The notes beneath the pieces were generated by a model. That model was not told where the DNA came from, ran no database searches, and was given only the letters and a program-made list of their open reading frames with translations. 23,928 nucleotides of DNA. Source: an uncultured Clostridia bacterium (lineage in GTDB: Bacteria; Bacillota; Clostridia; Oscillospirales; Oscillospiraceae). Location of the stretch: NCBI GenBank assembly GCA_937915065.1, contig CALDMR010000071.1:1-23928 (forward strand), given 5' to 3'. Every line of letters begins with the position of its first letter. Position 1 is the stretch's first letter. Position numbers and translations under genes: made by a program. This document shows, piece by piece, positions 15,922-23,519 of this stretch.

Positions 15922-17082
15922 ATGCTACTTCTTTTGAGAATTATTATGTGGCCCTTTTCCCAGCTGCTGAATATCCTGTTCACGCTGACCGGATCTTACG
16001 GTATGGCCATCATCTTGTTCGCTGTGGTCATCAAGCTGCTGATGCTTTATCCCAGCGCCAAGTCCAAGCGCAATATGATGCACATGGCCCGGATGAATCC
16101 GAAAATGCAGGAGATCAAAAAGCGCTGCGGAAACAACCAGGAGAAATACGCTCTGGAGATCCAGAAGCTGTATCAGGAGGAGCACGTGAACCCCATGGGC
16201 GGCTGCCTGTGGAGCTTGCTGCCCCTGCCCATTCTGCTGGCCCTGTATAATGTTATCCGCCGGCCTGTGATCAACTTCATGCTGATCAACATGTCCCGCC
16301 CCGATGCGCTGGAAACCCTGGAAGTCATCCGCGAAAAGCTGACGGCTCTGGGTTATCAGATCACCGGCAACGCGGCTTACGAGGAAATCAGCATCGCCAA
16401 GGGTATCACCGAGCACCTGAGCGAGGTGCAGGCCGTGGTACCCCAGGTGTTCCCCATCGACTTTAACTTCCTCGGCGTGGATCTGACGGCCATCCCCACC
16501 CAGGTGTTCGGCCAGTTCATGAGCGGCTCTTTCTCGCTGCAAATGCTGGTTTTGGTGCTGATCCCTGTGGTGTCCGGTTTGCTGAACCTGCTGCTGATGG
16601 TCATTTCCCAGCGCTCCGCCGTCACCACGGACGACGCCATGAAGACCCAGCAGACCATGATGATGGTCATGATGCCCCTGATGTCCGCTTACATCGGCTT
16701 CATCCTGCCCGCTTCCCTGGGTGTGTACTGGATTTCCATGAGCGTGTTCTCCATCGTGCAGGAACTGGTGCTGCAGAAGCACTACAACACGAAGCTGGAC
16801 CGCGAAGAAGCCGCCCGCGAGGAAGCTGCCCGTCAGGACCGCATCCGCCGCATGGAGGCCGCCAAGAACCGGCCCCAGAACGGCTCCAAGAGCAATATCA
16901 GCAAAGAAAAGCAGAAGCGCCTGGCGCACCAGAACTACAACAGCAATCCCAAGAAGAAAAAGAACAGCACCACCGAGGCCGGCCGCGTGGGCGACCGTCC
17001 CTATGCCCGGGGCCGTTCCTTCTCCGGCAGCCATTACGATGACCTGCCCGACGAGGTGTACGGCGACGAGAAGAAACAGTAA
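15922..17082 (+). CDS. yidC: Membrane protein insertase YidC
   Basis: This 386-residue protein inserts and folds membrane proteins. It has the YidC/Oxa1 core: an N-terminal hydrophobic pair (about residues 1-45), a basic cytoplasmic hairpin (KSKRNMMHMARMNPKMQEIKK), and further membrane segments at about 90-110, 200-230 and 245-275. A long basic tail follows (KKKKNS), which is common for ribosome contact in Gram-positives. There is no lipobox. GAGAGG lies ahead of the ATG at 15922; an internal ATG at residue 9 is an alternative start. Confidence 0.95.
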   Translation: MLLLLRIIMWPFSQLLNILFTLTGSYGMAIILFAVVIKLLMLYPSAKSKRNMMHMARMNPKMQEIKKRCGNNQEKYALEIQKLYQEEHVNPMGGCLWSLLPLPILLALYNVIRRPVINFMLINMSRPDALETLEVIREKLTALGYQITGNAAYEEISIAKGITEHLSEVQAVVPQVFPIDFNFLGVDLTAIPTQVFGQFMSGSFSLQMLVLVLIPVVSGLLNLLLMVISQRSAVTTDDAMKTQQTMMMVMMPLMSAYIGFILPASLGVYWISMSVFSIVQELVLQKHYNTKLDREEAAREEAARQDRIRRMEAAKNRPQNGSKSNISKEKQKRLAHQNYNSNPKKKKNSTTEAGRVGDRPYARGRSFSGSHYDDLPDEVYGDEKKQ

Positions 17083-17094
17083 GGAGCTTGCCGC

Positions 17095-17898
17095 ATGACA
17101 AAATTTATGGAAGCAACGGGCAAGACCGAAGAAGAAGCCCTGGCTGCCGCCCTGCGCCAGCTGGGCCTCGAGCGGGACGATGTGTCCGTGGAAATTATTG
17201 AACGCGCAAAGAGCGGATTTTTGGGCCTGGGCAGCAGCCCCGCCCGCATCCGCGTGAGTTATGAAGTCCCCGACGAAGCGGAGCAGCCGAAGGAAGAACC
17301 GAAGGAACAGCCTGCGGCTCCTGCCGCCGTCCCCGCCGCCGGGAAGAAAACAGCCTGCCCCTGCGAAAAGGCCGCCCCTGCGGAGGCCGCCCTGGGCGAA
17401 GAGGTGCAGGATGAAAAATCCCAGCAGATCCGCGCCTTTTTGCAGGGTCTGATGGAGCACCTGGACAGCAATGCCGTGGCCCGGGTCTACCTGTCCGAGG
17501 AGGGCCATTATAAGGTCATCCTGGAGGGCGACCATCTGGGCCAGCTGATCGGCCGCCGGGGCGAGACCCTGGACGCCATCCAGCAGCTGACCAACTACGC
17601 CGTGAACCACGGCGCAGACCGCCGCATCCGCATCCATGTGGATGCCGAGAATTACCGCGCCAAGCGGGAGCAGACCCTGGAAGCCCTGGCCCACAAGGTG
17701 GCGGGCAAAGTGGTGCGCCTGCGCCGCAATGTGACGCTGGAGCCCATGAACGCTTACGAGCGCCATGTGATCCACAGCGCCCTGCAGGAGTATCCAGGCG
17801 TGTCTACCGCCTCCATCGGCACCGAGCCGAACCGCCGCGTGGTGGTGCACTACGAGCGCAGCCAGCGCACCGGCGGCCGCAGCCATCAGAACGGCTGA
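17095..17898 (+). CDS. jag: RNA-binding protein Jag/KhpB (Jag-N, KH, R3H)
   Basis: This 267-residue protein has the N-terminal Jag domain (FMEATGKTEEEALAAAL...LGLGSSPARIRV), an alanine/proline-rich linker of about 70 residues, a KH domain with the GxxG loop IGRRGETLDAIQ, and a C-terminal R3H domain with NAYERHVIHSAL. KhpB works with KhpA as an RNA chaperone affecting cell division and elongation in other Firmicutes. It starts 12 bases after yidC and closes the operon before a strong terminator. Confidence 0.95.
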   Translation: MTKFMEATGKTEEEALAAALRQLGLERDDVSVEIIERAKSGFLGLGSSPARIRVSYEVPDEAEQPKEEPKEQPAAPAAVPAAGKKTACPCEKAAPAEAALGEEVQDEKSQQIRAFLQGLMEHLDSNAVARVYLSEEGHYKVILEGDHLGQLIGRRGETLDAIQQLTNYAVNHGADRRIRIHVDAENYRAKREQTLEALAHKVAGKVVRLRRNVTLEPMNAYERHVIHSALQEYPGVSTASIGTEPNRRVVVHYERSQRTGGRSHQNG

Positions 17899-17930
17899 CC
17901 GCCCGGTTGATCTTGTTGATCTCAATGAAA

Positions 17931-17965
17931 AAAAGCGTCCCGGCCGATGGCCGGGGCGCTTTTTT
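17931..17965. terminator. Bidirectional terminator between jag and the kinase gene
   Basis: A stem GCG-T-CCCGGCC with GGCCGGG-GCGC around GAT is flanked by A-rich and T-rich runs. It can stop both the rightward jag operon and the leftward histidine kinase transcript, which converge here. Confidence 0.88.
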
Positions 17966-18034
17966 GCTGCTGAAAACAGATTTAGAGAGCAGAGCTGCCG
18001 GGGGCTGGGGGCCGCCGGTGGAAAACCCGGCCCG

Positions 18035-20095
18035 CTACGGGTTCTGCCGGTCGGTGTCCAAAGTGAAGCCGAAGCAGACGCCGCCGGGGGTGTTTCGGGC
18101 AAAGCACCGGCCCCCGTGGAGCTCCACGATGCTTTTGGCAATGGCCAGGCCCAGGCCGGTGCCCTCTTCCCGGCCCGTGTCTGCCCGGTAAAAGGGTTCC
18201 CAGATCTGCTCCAGGGTTTCTGCTGCCAGGGGCGGGCTGTTATTTTCCAGGGAAAAGACCAGGCTTTTCCGGCCCCTTTGAATCTCCGCGGTGATGCGGC
18301 CCCCCGGGGGCGTGTATTTCACGGCGTTGGATGCAAAGTTTTCGATGACCTGACCCATGCGGGCCTCGTCCGCCGTAATGGTAAAGTCCTGGGGAAAGGC
18401 AAAGGTGATCTGCAGGTTCTTTGCCCGGGCTGCCGGTTCCAGCTTTTCAAAAACGGCCTTTGTCAGGGCCAGGGGGGAAAAGTCGTCCCGGGCCAGCTTC
18501 ACCCGGCCCGCCTCCAGCCGGGACAGATCCAGCATCTCCAGCACCATGCCGTCGGTGCGCTGGGTTTCGGCCAGGATCACATCGATGTACCGCTCCCGCT
18601 TTTCTTCGGCGATGTGTTCTTTCAGCCCCTCGGCATAGCTGTGGATCACGGCCAGGGGCGTTTTCAGTTCATGGGCGATGTGGGAAGTCATGCGGCGGCG
18701 GTTTTCCTCGGCAGTTTCGGCATAGTGCAGGGCCGTGGTCAGGCGGGTCACCTCGTTGTCCTGCTGCTGCCGCCGGTCTCCCTCGGCCCGATACGCGGCG
18801 CGGAGAGCGTCGGCCTCGGCCCAGGGAAAGGCGGCGGAGGGATAGAGGGGCCGCCAGTTTTCCTCCATGGCGGCGGCGATCTCCGCCACGGGAACCACCA
18901 GCCGCCGCCGGATGCGGCGGCGAACCAGCCAGAACAGGGCCAGAACAAGGAGCCCCGTCAGCAGATAGAGATTCGCCAGGGCCCGGAGGGCGCAGGTCAG
19001 GGGGTGGCTGCGGATGGCGGTCACTTGAAAGAATTCAACGGAAGTGCCCTCTGTGGAAAAATCGCAGAAAGGATGCACATCAAACAGCAGCAGATCGTTC
19101 AGAGAAAACAGGCCTCTGCTGTAAGGGGCGGGGTCGGAGAAGTCTATTTCCCGGGCCAGGGCCGTCAGACTGTCGTAGGAGCTGCCGTAATAGGTCTGGG
19201 GACTGTTCTGGGGTATCCACATTTGGGGGTTCACGGCATAAACGGTGACCACTTCCCGGCCCTGCCCGTCTCCGCCGGGAAGGGGCAGGGCATCCCACTC
19301 CAGCAGCCCCGTCCTGTCCACGTCGGACAGCAGGTAAGATCGGTTGTTCTGGCCTGTGGATAACTGGCCGGTGCTGTCCAGGGTCTGGAGCACCCTGGTT
19401 TTGGTGACATATTGGATCTCCAGGGGCTTCAGCTCCGTGCCCTCAAAATATCCGGTGATGCGGAGGGCGTCTATGTCGTACAGGCTGCCGGTTCCTTGCT
19501 GGATGTTCCGCAGCAGCAGGTAGGGATCGTCCTCATGGGCGGGGGCGTCCTTTCCCCGGCTGATGTCGATCCAGCTGAAGCGGTGGGCGGCGGTATCATC
19601 CGCCCCGGCGTCCCATTCGGCCTGGGTGTAATAGGGGAAAAACAGCAGATCTTCGCCGCTGCTGTGGTACAGGTTTCCCGCCCCGTCGTAAAAAAGCACC
19701 GCCGTTTCCATGGGATAGGAGAGATCGCGGAGCAGCTTGGGCCGGGTGACAGGGCTGCTGCCGTAAGCGCCCCCGCTGTTCAGGCTTTTTTTGCCGTTTT
19801 GGGCGATGGCGTTCAGCATCTGATATTCCAGCAGATCCGGCTGGGTGTGCTGGGCGCCGTATCGCGGGGCGGCGGGGTCGTAAAAAGCATCAAGGCCGCT
19901 CTGCTGGCTGACGGCGGCGGGGAAATCGCGGCTGGCGTCATACAGCTTGTCGTATAATTCCTGGGCGGTGACCAGGGTAAGGCAGACCATGGCCAGCAGC
20001 CAGGGGCCCAGGATGGAAAGGGCCAGCAGGGCGGTAATGGACGGCATGGCCCGGCGGCAATGCTTACCTTTCATAGTTTCATGCTTGCTTTTCAT
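18035..20095 (-). CDS. Membrane sensor histidine kinase
   Basis: This 686-residue protein has a membrane helix at about residues 18-45, a large outer sensor region to about 375, a second helix (YLLTGLLVLALFWLV), then HAMP-like, DHp and ATPase domains. The H-box SHIAHELKTPL carries His475; the N-box is VIENFASNAVKYTPPGG; the G2 box is GTGLGLAIAKSIVELHGG. The usual DxGxG box is replaced by ENNSPPL, as in some VanS-type kinases. The ribosome site GGAGGG lies within the last codons of a truncated response-regulator gene whose stop is four bases away. The partner regulator is therefore missing here; the signal sensed is unknown. Confidence 0.93.
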   Translation of the reverse strand: MKSKHETMKGKHCRRAMPSITALLALSILGPWLLAMVCLTLVTAQELYDKLYDASRDFPAAVSQQSGLDAFYDPAAPRYGAQHTQPDLLEYQMLNAIAQNGKKSLNSGGAYGSSPVTRPKLLRDLSYPMETAVLFYDGAGNLYHSSGEDLLFFPYYTQAEWDAGADDTAAHRFSWIDISRGKDAPAHEDDPYLLLRNIQQGTGSLYDIDALRITGYFEGTELKPLEIQYVTKTRVLQTLDSTGQLSTGQNNRSYLLSDVDRTGLLEWDALPLPGGDGQGREVVTVYAVNPQMWIPQNSPQTYYGSSYDSLTALAREIDFSDPAPYSRGLFSLNDLLLFDVHPFCDFSTEGTSVEFFQVTAIRSHPLTCALRALANLYLLTGLLVLALFWLVRRRIRRRLVVPVAEIAAAMEENWRPLYPSAAFPWAEADALRAAYRAEGDRRQQQDNEVTRLTTALHYAETAEENRRRMTSHIAHELKTPLAVIHSYAEGLKEHIAEEKRERYIDVILAETQRTDGMVLEMLDLSRLEAGRVKLARDDFSPLALTKAVFEKLEPAARAKNLQITFAFPQDFTITADEARMGQVIENFASNAVKYTPPGGRITAEIQRGRKSLVFSLENNSPPLAAETLEQIWEPFYRADTGREEGTGLGLAIAKSIVELHGGRCFARNTPGGVCFGFTLDTDRQNP

Positions 20096-20099
20096 GGCT

Positions 20100-20189
20100 T
20101 CATCCCTCCAGCTGGTAGCCCGCCTTGATCACGGTTTTGATGCAGGCGGCCTGGTCTCTCAGCTTTTCCCGCAGGCGTTTTTCAGAGCG
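20100..20189 (-). pseudogene. C-terminal remnant of an OmpR-family response regulator
   Basis: The last ~28 codons read KRLREKLRDQAACIKTVIKA then GYQLEG and a stop, the recognisable end of the winged-helix DNA-binding domain of OmpR-type regulators. Upstream of about 20189 the frame no longer resembles a regulator, and the receiver and most of the DNA-binding domain are absent. The stop lies four bases before the kinase start, the usual tight response regulator-kinase arrangement. The sequence beyond the junction is palindrome-rich intergenic DNA, which points to a deletion or repeat insertion. Confidence 0.8.
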
Positions 20190-20226
20190 CAATTGAGGGA
20201 GGCGGGGCTCCTGGCGCGGGGATCGG

Positions 20227-20264
20227 CACATTTCCTTTTCTCTCGCGGGAGAAAAAGAAATGTG
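20227..20264. repeat. Long hairpin next to the regulator remnant
   Basis: Arms of 18 bases, CACATTTCCTTTTCTCTC and GGGAGAAAAAGAAATGTG, pair with two mismatches around GC. The neighbouring 20300-20320 stretch has a second GC-rich hairpin. These fill the deletion junction region between the response-regulator stub and the next gene. Confidence 0.55.
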
Positions 20265-20324
20265 GGGCATAACCGCTCTTCCCTCTTTCAAGGGGAGAAA
20301 AAACCCGCCCCGCAGCGGGGTAGT

Positions 20325-20358
20325 TAAAACGCCCTCCGCGTTTTCAATCGCGAGGGGC
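20325..20358 (-). terminator. Weak terminator of the RHH gene
   Basis: The minus strand folds GCCCCTCGCG with CGCGGAGGGC (one mismatch), followed by GTTTTAAC. It overlaps the end of the coding sequence, so it is a tentative call. Confidence 0.4.
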
Positions 20359-20535
20359 GTCCTGCTGTGCCGGCAGCGTAATTTCGCCGTGGCATTGTTC
20401 AAATTCCCGGATGGCCTGACGGATCAGATACAGCACTTCGCCGTTGCCGGAGCGACCCTCATATTTGGCCATATAATGCAGCTTATAGTGCGTTTCCGGG
20501 TCGATCGACAGTCCTAAATGCTTATTTTTGCTCAT
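20344..20535 (-). CDS. Ribbon-helix-helix (Arc/CopG-like) DNA-binding protein
   Basis: This 63-residue protein matches the small Arc-like proteins common on clostridial chromosomes and mobile elements: a beta-strand region KHLGLSIDPETHYKLHYMAK followed by GRSGNGEVLYLIRQAIREFE, consistent with strand-helix-helix. These act as dimeric repressors binding short inverted or tandem sites. The ATG at 20535 follows GGAG. A perfect 11-bp inverted repeat lies just upstream in the AT-rich gap to the divergent gene at 20682, a likely operator. Family call is good; targets are inferred. Confidence 0.82.
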   Translation of the reverse strand: MSKNKHLGLSIDPETHYKLHYMAKYEGRSGNGEVLYLIRQAIREFEQCHGEITLPAQQDAPRD

Positions 20536-20566
20536 ATCAGAACTCCAACATACTTTGATGAGGATA

Positions 20567-20620
20567 GTTTATACTTATTATGTTGATATTAGTTGAAATT
20601 AAGTATAAACAAAGTATAAT
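20567..20620. promoter_or_regulatory. Inverted-repeat operator and plus-strand promoter
   Basis: GTTTATACTTA (20567-20577) and TAAGTATAAAC (20600-20610) are perfect inverted repeats, 33 bases apart centre to centre. A plus-strand promoter TTGAAA (20593-20598), 16 bases, TATAAT (20615-20620) overlaps the right arm, and further AAGTATA-like half-sites follow. Repression by the adjacent ribbon-helix-helix protein is the simplest reading. Confidence 0.6.
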
Positions 20621-20681
20621 ATAAGTATTCAATATTTTACTGCTTTGGGTTGTCAAACACCGGGAAGGAGAGCATACTGTC

Positions 20682-21008
20682 ATGCGTCTGTTTGTGCCGG
20701 ATGAGCCGGATACCGTGGAAAACAATATCCAATACCGTGCTTTGGGACGCAGCTTTTACCGCTGCCTAAAGGAATTTGATCTGGCCGATTTGCACAGTCA
20801 GGTACATGACGAGGCTGTGGATTTGCTTCAGGACATTTTGATGGTGCTCGATGATCCGGATCTGGATGACACGCACTGCCTTGATGAAATTGTGCTGCTC
20901 TATCAGCGCCGACTCGGTGTGGCTTCTGCGCGCCATGAAAAGCGCATTTTGAAGCGCATCCAGGGCAAGAACCCGGACGGCCCCGAACCGGCGCCGGGGA
21001 CGGAATAA
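20682..21008 (+). CDS. Hypothetical acidic protein, divergent from the RHH gene
   Basis: This 108-residue protein is acidic and helix-rich in its middle (LHSQVHDEAVDLLQDILMVL), with a basic patch near the end (ARHEKRILKRIQGK). No signal peptide, membrane segment or known motif is visible. The ATG at 20682 follows GGAGAG and a good sigma-A promoter overlapping a probable operator. The pairing with a ribbon-helix-helix protein recalls small regulated accessory modules, but a toxin-antitoxin role is not supported by any motif. Confidence 0.65.
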   Translation: MRLFVPDEPDTVENNIQYRALGRSFYRCLKEFDLADLHSQVHDEAVDLLQDILMVLDDPDLDDTHCLDEIVLLYQRRLGVASARHEKRILKRIQGKNPDGPEPAPGTE

Positions 21009-21030
21009 ATCATTTTGTGGAAAGCCGGAA

Positions 21031-21061
21031 AAAGCGGGCCGCCTGTTGGACGGCCCGCTTT
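21031..21061. terminator. Bidirectional terminator downstream of lepA and the 108-aa gene
   Basis: An 11-bp stem AAAGCGGGCCG/CGGCCCGCTTT with a nine-base loop lies just past the 20682-21008 gene on the plus strand and next to the outer copy of the lepA 3' end on the minus strand, where it is followed by TTTTTCC. It probably terminated the original lepA. Confidence 0.75.
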
Positions 21062-21077
21062 GCTGTTTTGTGTTTCA

Positions 21078-21162
21078 TTATTCCTCGTCCAGCTTGAGAA
21101 CGGCCATGAAGGCTTCAGTGGGAAGCTGCACGCTGCCCAGGGAGCGCATTTTCTTTTTGCCC
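21078..21162 (-). pseudogene. Duplicated 3' end of lepA (28 codons)
   Basis: This 85-base stretch repeats 21303-21387, the end of intact lepA including the stop codon, with only three differences. All three are third-position changes that leave the protein unchanged (last residues PTEAFMAVLKLDEE). It lies directly beside the terminator at 21031-21061, so it looks like the original 3' end of lepA, now cut off from the gene by an intervening element of about 140 bp. Confidence 0.85.
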
Positions 21163-21302
21163 GTCCCACAAAAGCCGGGCTTTTGCGGGAACCCTGATTA
21201 AAACAGCTCCGGGGCAAGTGAATTGCCCCTGCGCCAAGAGTTTTGCTGAAGCAAAACCCTTGTACGGCGCACTTGCGCCGATGGGCAAACGAAAATGCGG
21301 GT
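21163..21302. repeat. Palindromic element E1, 3' side of lepA
   Basis: About 140 bases starting GTCCCACAAAAGC and containing successive hairpins (CAAAAGC/GCTTTTG, GGGGCAA/TTGCCCC, GTTTTGCT/AGCAAAAC, CGGCGCA/TGCGCCG). A related, inverted copy lies upstream of lepA at about 23143-23284, sharing the GTCCCACAAAAGC end, CTTTTGCGGGAACCCTG, TGCGCCAAG and GCAAAACC blocks. No coding capacity is evident. Confidence 0.7.
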
Positions 21303-23114
21303 TTATTCTTCGTCCAGTTTGAGAACGGCCATGAAGGCTTCGGTGGGAAGCTGCACGCTGCCCAGGGAGCGCATTTTCTTTTTGCCCTCTTTTTGTTTTT
21401 CGAGGAGCTTCTTTTTGCGGGTGATGTCGCCGCCGTAGCACTTGGCCAGCACGTCCTTGCGCATGGCTTTCACCGTTTCCCGGGCGATGACCTTGCCGCC
21501 GATGGCGGCCTGCACGGGGATCTCGAAAAGCTGGCGGGGGATATTCTCCTTCAGCTTTTCGCAGATGCGGCGGGCCCGGGGATAGGCCTTTTCCCGGTGG
21601 GCGATAAAGCTGAGGGCGTCCACCTGGTCGCCGTTGAGCAGCAGATCCACCTTCACCAGATCGCTGACGCGGTAGTTGTCCATTTCATAGTCCAGGGAAG
21701 CATAGCCCCGGGTTTTGGCCTTCAGGGCGTCGAAAAAGTCGTAGATGATCTCGCCCAGGGGCATGTCGTAGTGCAGCTCCACCAGGTTGGTGTCCAGATA
21801 CTGGGTGTCCTTATAAATGCCCCGGCGCTCCTGGCACATGGGCATAATGTTGCCGATGTATTCCGGGGGCGTGATGATGGAGACCTTGGCATAGGGCTCG
21901 TAGGCCTCCGCGATCTCCGCCGGGTCGGGGTAGTTGTGGGGGTTATCCACATGAACGGTGGTGCCGTCGGTTTTGACCACGTCGTAGATGACCGAGGGCA
22001 GGGTGGTCACCAGATCCAGGTCGAATTCCCGCTCCAGCCGCTCCTGGATGATCTCCATGTGGAGCATGCCCAAAAAGCCGCAGCGGAAGCCGAAGCCCAG
22101 GGCGGCGGAGGATTCCGGTTCAAAGGAGAGGGAAGCGTCGTTGAGCTGCAATTTTTCCAGGGCGTCCCGCAGGTTGGGATACTTGCTGCCGTCCTCGGTG
22201 TAAATGCCGCAGTAGACCATGGGCTGGGCGGCCTTGTAGCCGGGGAGGGGGTCGGCGGCGGGGCGCTGGGCCTCGGTGATGGTGTCGCCCACCCGGGTGT
22301 CGGCCACGTTTTTGATGCTGGCGGTGAAATAGCCCACCTCGCCAGCCATCAGGGCGTCCGTCTTTTCCATGCCCAGGGGTTTGAGATAACCGCATTCCAG
22401 CACTTCATATTCGGCGCCGGAGGCCATCAGGCGCACCTCCATGCCGGTTTTCAGGGTGCCCTCCATTACGCGGAAATAAACGATGACGCCCACATAGGGG
22501 TCGTACTGGCTGTCGAAGATCAGCGCCCGCAGGGGGGCGTTGGGGTCGCCGGTGGGGGCGGGCACATTGGCCACGATGTCCTCCAGCACGTCCTCAATGT
22601 TGAGGCCCTGCTTGGCGGAGATCTCCGGCGCGCCCTCGGCCACCAGACCGATGATGTCCTCCACTTCCTGCTTGGCCTTTTTCGGGTCGGCGGCGGGCAG
22701 ATCGATCTTGTTGAACACGGGCAGGATCTCCAGATCTGCCTCCAGGGCCAGGTAGGTGTTGGCCAGGGTCTGGGCCTCCACGCCCTGGGAGGAATCCACC
22801 ACCAGGATGGCCCCCTCGCAGGCGGCCAGGGAGCGGGAGACTTCGTAGTTAAAGTCCACATGGCCCGGGGTGTCGATCAGGTTCAGTTCATAGGTTTCGC
22901 CGTCCTGGGCTCGGTAGGACAGTTTCACCGCCCGGGCCTTGATGGTGATGCCCCGCTCCCGTTCCAGGTCCATGTTGTCCAGCAGCTGGCTGGACATTTC
23001 GCGCTGGCTCACCGCGTCGCACTTTTCCATCAGCCGGTCCGCCAGCGTGGATTTTCCGTGGTCGATGTGGGCAATGATGGAAAAGTTACGGATATGGTCT
23101 TGTTGTTTTGTCAT
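21303..23114 (-). CDS. lepA: Elongation factor 4 (LepA), back-translocating GTPase
   Basis: This 603-residue translational GTPase has G1 HIDHGKST (residues 16-23), RGITIKA in switch I, G3 DTPGH, and G4 NKID. The EF4-specific C-terminal domain ends in VLAKCYGGDITRKKKLLEKQKEGKKKMR, the LepA signature, with the usual tail. The ATG at 23114 follows GAGGAGG. Length is typical. It is transcribed against the rightward replication fork. Both ends are duplicated outside palindromic elements, see the flanking entries. Confidence 0.97.
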   Translation of the reverse strand: MTKQQDHIRNFSIIAHIDHGKSTLADRLMEKCDAVSQREMSSQLLDNMDLERERGITIKARAVKLSYRAQDGETYELNLIDTPGHVDFNYEVSRSLAACEGAILVVDSSQGVEAQTLANTYLALEADLEILPVFNKIDLPAADPKKAKQEVEDIIGLVAEGAPEISAKQGLNIEDVLEDIVANVPAPTGDPNAPLRALIFDSQYDPYVGVIVYFRVMEGTLKTGMEVRLMASGAEYEVLECGYLKPLGMEKTDALMAGEVGYFTASIKNVADTRVGDTITEAQRPAADPLPGYKAAQPMVYCGIYTEDGSKYPNLRDALEKLQLNDASLSFEPESSAALGFGFRCGFLGMLHMEIIQERLEREFDLDLVTTLPSVIYDVVKTDGTTVHVDNPHNYPDPAEIAEAYEPYAKVSIITPPEYIGNIMPMCQERRGIYKDTQYLDTNLVELHYDMPLGEIIYDFFDALKAKTRGYASLDYEMDNYRVSDLVKVDLLLNGDQVDALSFIAHREKAYPRARRICEKLKENIPRQLFEIPVQAAIGGKVIARETVKAMRKDVLAKCYGGDITRKKKLLEKQKEGKKKMRSLGSVQLPTEAFMAVLKLDEE

Positions 23115-23142
23115 AAAAAAACCTCCTCAGGAAAATCCACGC
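23045..23142 (-). repeat. 13-bp inverted repeat enclosing the lepA start
   Basis: GCGTGGATTTTCC (23045-23057, within codons 18-23 of lepA) is the exact reverse complement of GGAAAATCCACGC at 23130-23142, upstream of the ribosome site. In the mRNA these arms could pair and loop out the ribosome site and start codon, or they may mark a recombination junction. Confidence 0.6.
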
Positions 23143-23284
23143 CGGGGCCCCGCCGGGCGGGGCGGCGCGGCAGCGCCGTGCAAGGTTTTGCCGAAGGCAA
23201 AGCCTTGGCGCAGGGCAGATTGATTCTGCCCGAAGCAAAGTAAAAACAGGGTTCCCGCAAAAGCGTCAGCTTTTGTGGGACACA
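23143..23284. repeat. Palindromic element E2, 5' side of lepA
   Basis: About 142 bases, inverted relative to E1 at 21163-21302, ending in CTTTTGTGGGACAC. It contains the hairpins GGCGCGGCAGCGCC, GGTTTTGCC/GGCAAAGCC, GGGCAGA/TCTGCCC and GCAAAAGC/GCTTTTG. The exact left edge is uncertain because it joins the GGAAAATCCACG stretch. Confidence 0.7.
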
Positions 23285-23349
23285 GATTTTCCGTGGTCGA
23301 TGTGGGCAATGATGGAAAAGTTACGGATATGGTCTTGTTGTTTTGTCAT
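23266..23349 (-). pseudogene. Duplicated lepA start: 27-codon truncated frame
   Basis: The second copy of the lepA leader keeps GAGGAGG, the ATG at 23349 and the first 22 codons up to the P-loop (HIDHGKS). It then runs into the palindromic element, reads VSHKS and stops at 23266. If transcribed it would be translated as a short upstream peptide ahead of lepA. Confidence 0.75.
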
Positions 23350-23377
23350 AAAAAAACCTCCTCAGGAAAATCCACGC

Positions 23378-23519
23378 CGGGGCCCCGCCGGGCGGGGCGG
23401 CGCGGCAGCGCCGTGCAAGGTTTTGCCGAAGGCAAAGCCTTGGCGCAGGGCAGATTGATTCTGCCCGAAGCAAAGTAAAAACAGGGTTCCCGCAAAAGCG
23501 TCAGCTTTTGTGGGACACG
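23378..23519. repeat. Palindromic element E3 (tandem copy of E2)
   Basis: This is identical to E2 apart from the last base, as part of the 235-bp tandem unit. It is followed by a 26-base third piece of the lepA 5' coding region. Confidence 0.8.

Noticed and set aside
15925..18141. 738-codon open frame on the minus strand
   Set aside because: Antisense to yidC and jag, both of which have clear family motifs; the frame is His/Gly/Gln-rich with no domain.
20190..20402. N-terminal part of the open frame that contains the regulator stub
   Set aside because: Only the last ~28 codons look like a protein family; the rest reads palindromic intergenic DNA and the RHH gene end in a wrong frame.
20344..21008. 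Calling the RHH and 108-aa genes a toxin-antitoxin pair
   Set aside because: The genes are divergent rather than in one operon and the larger product has no toxin motif.
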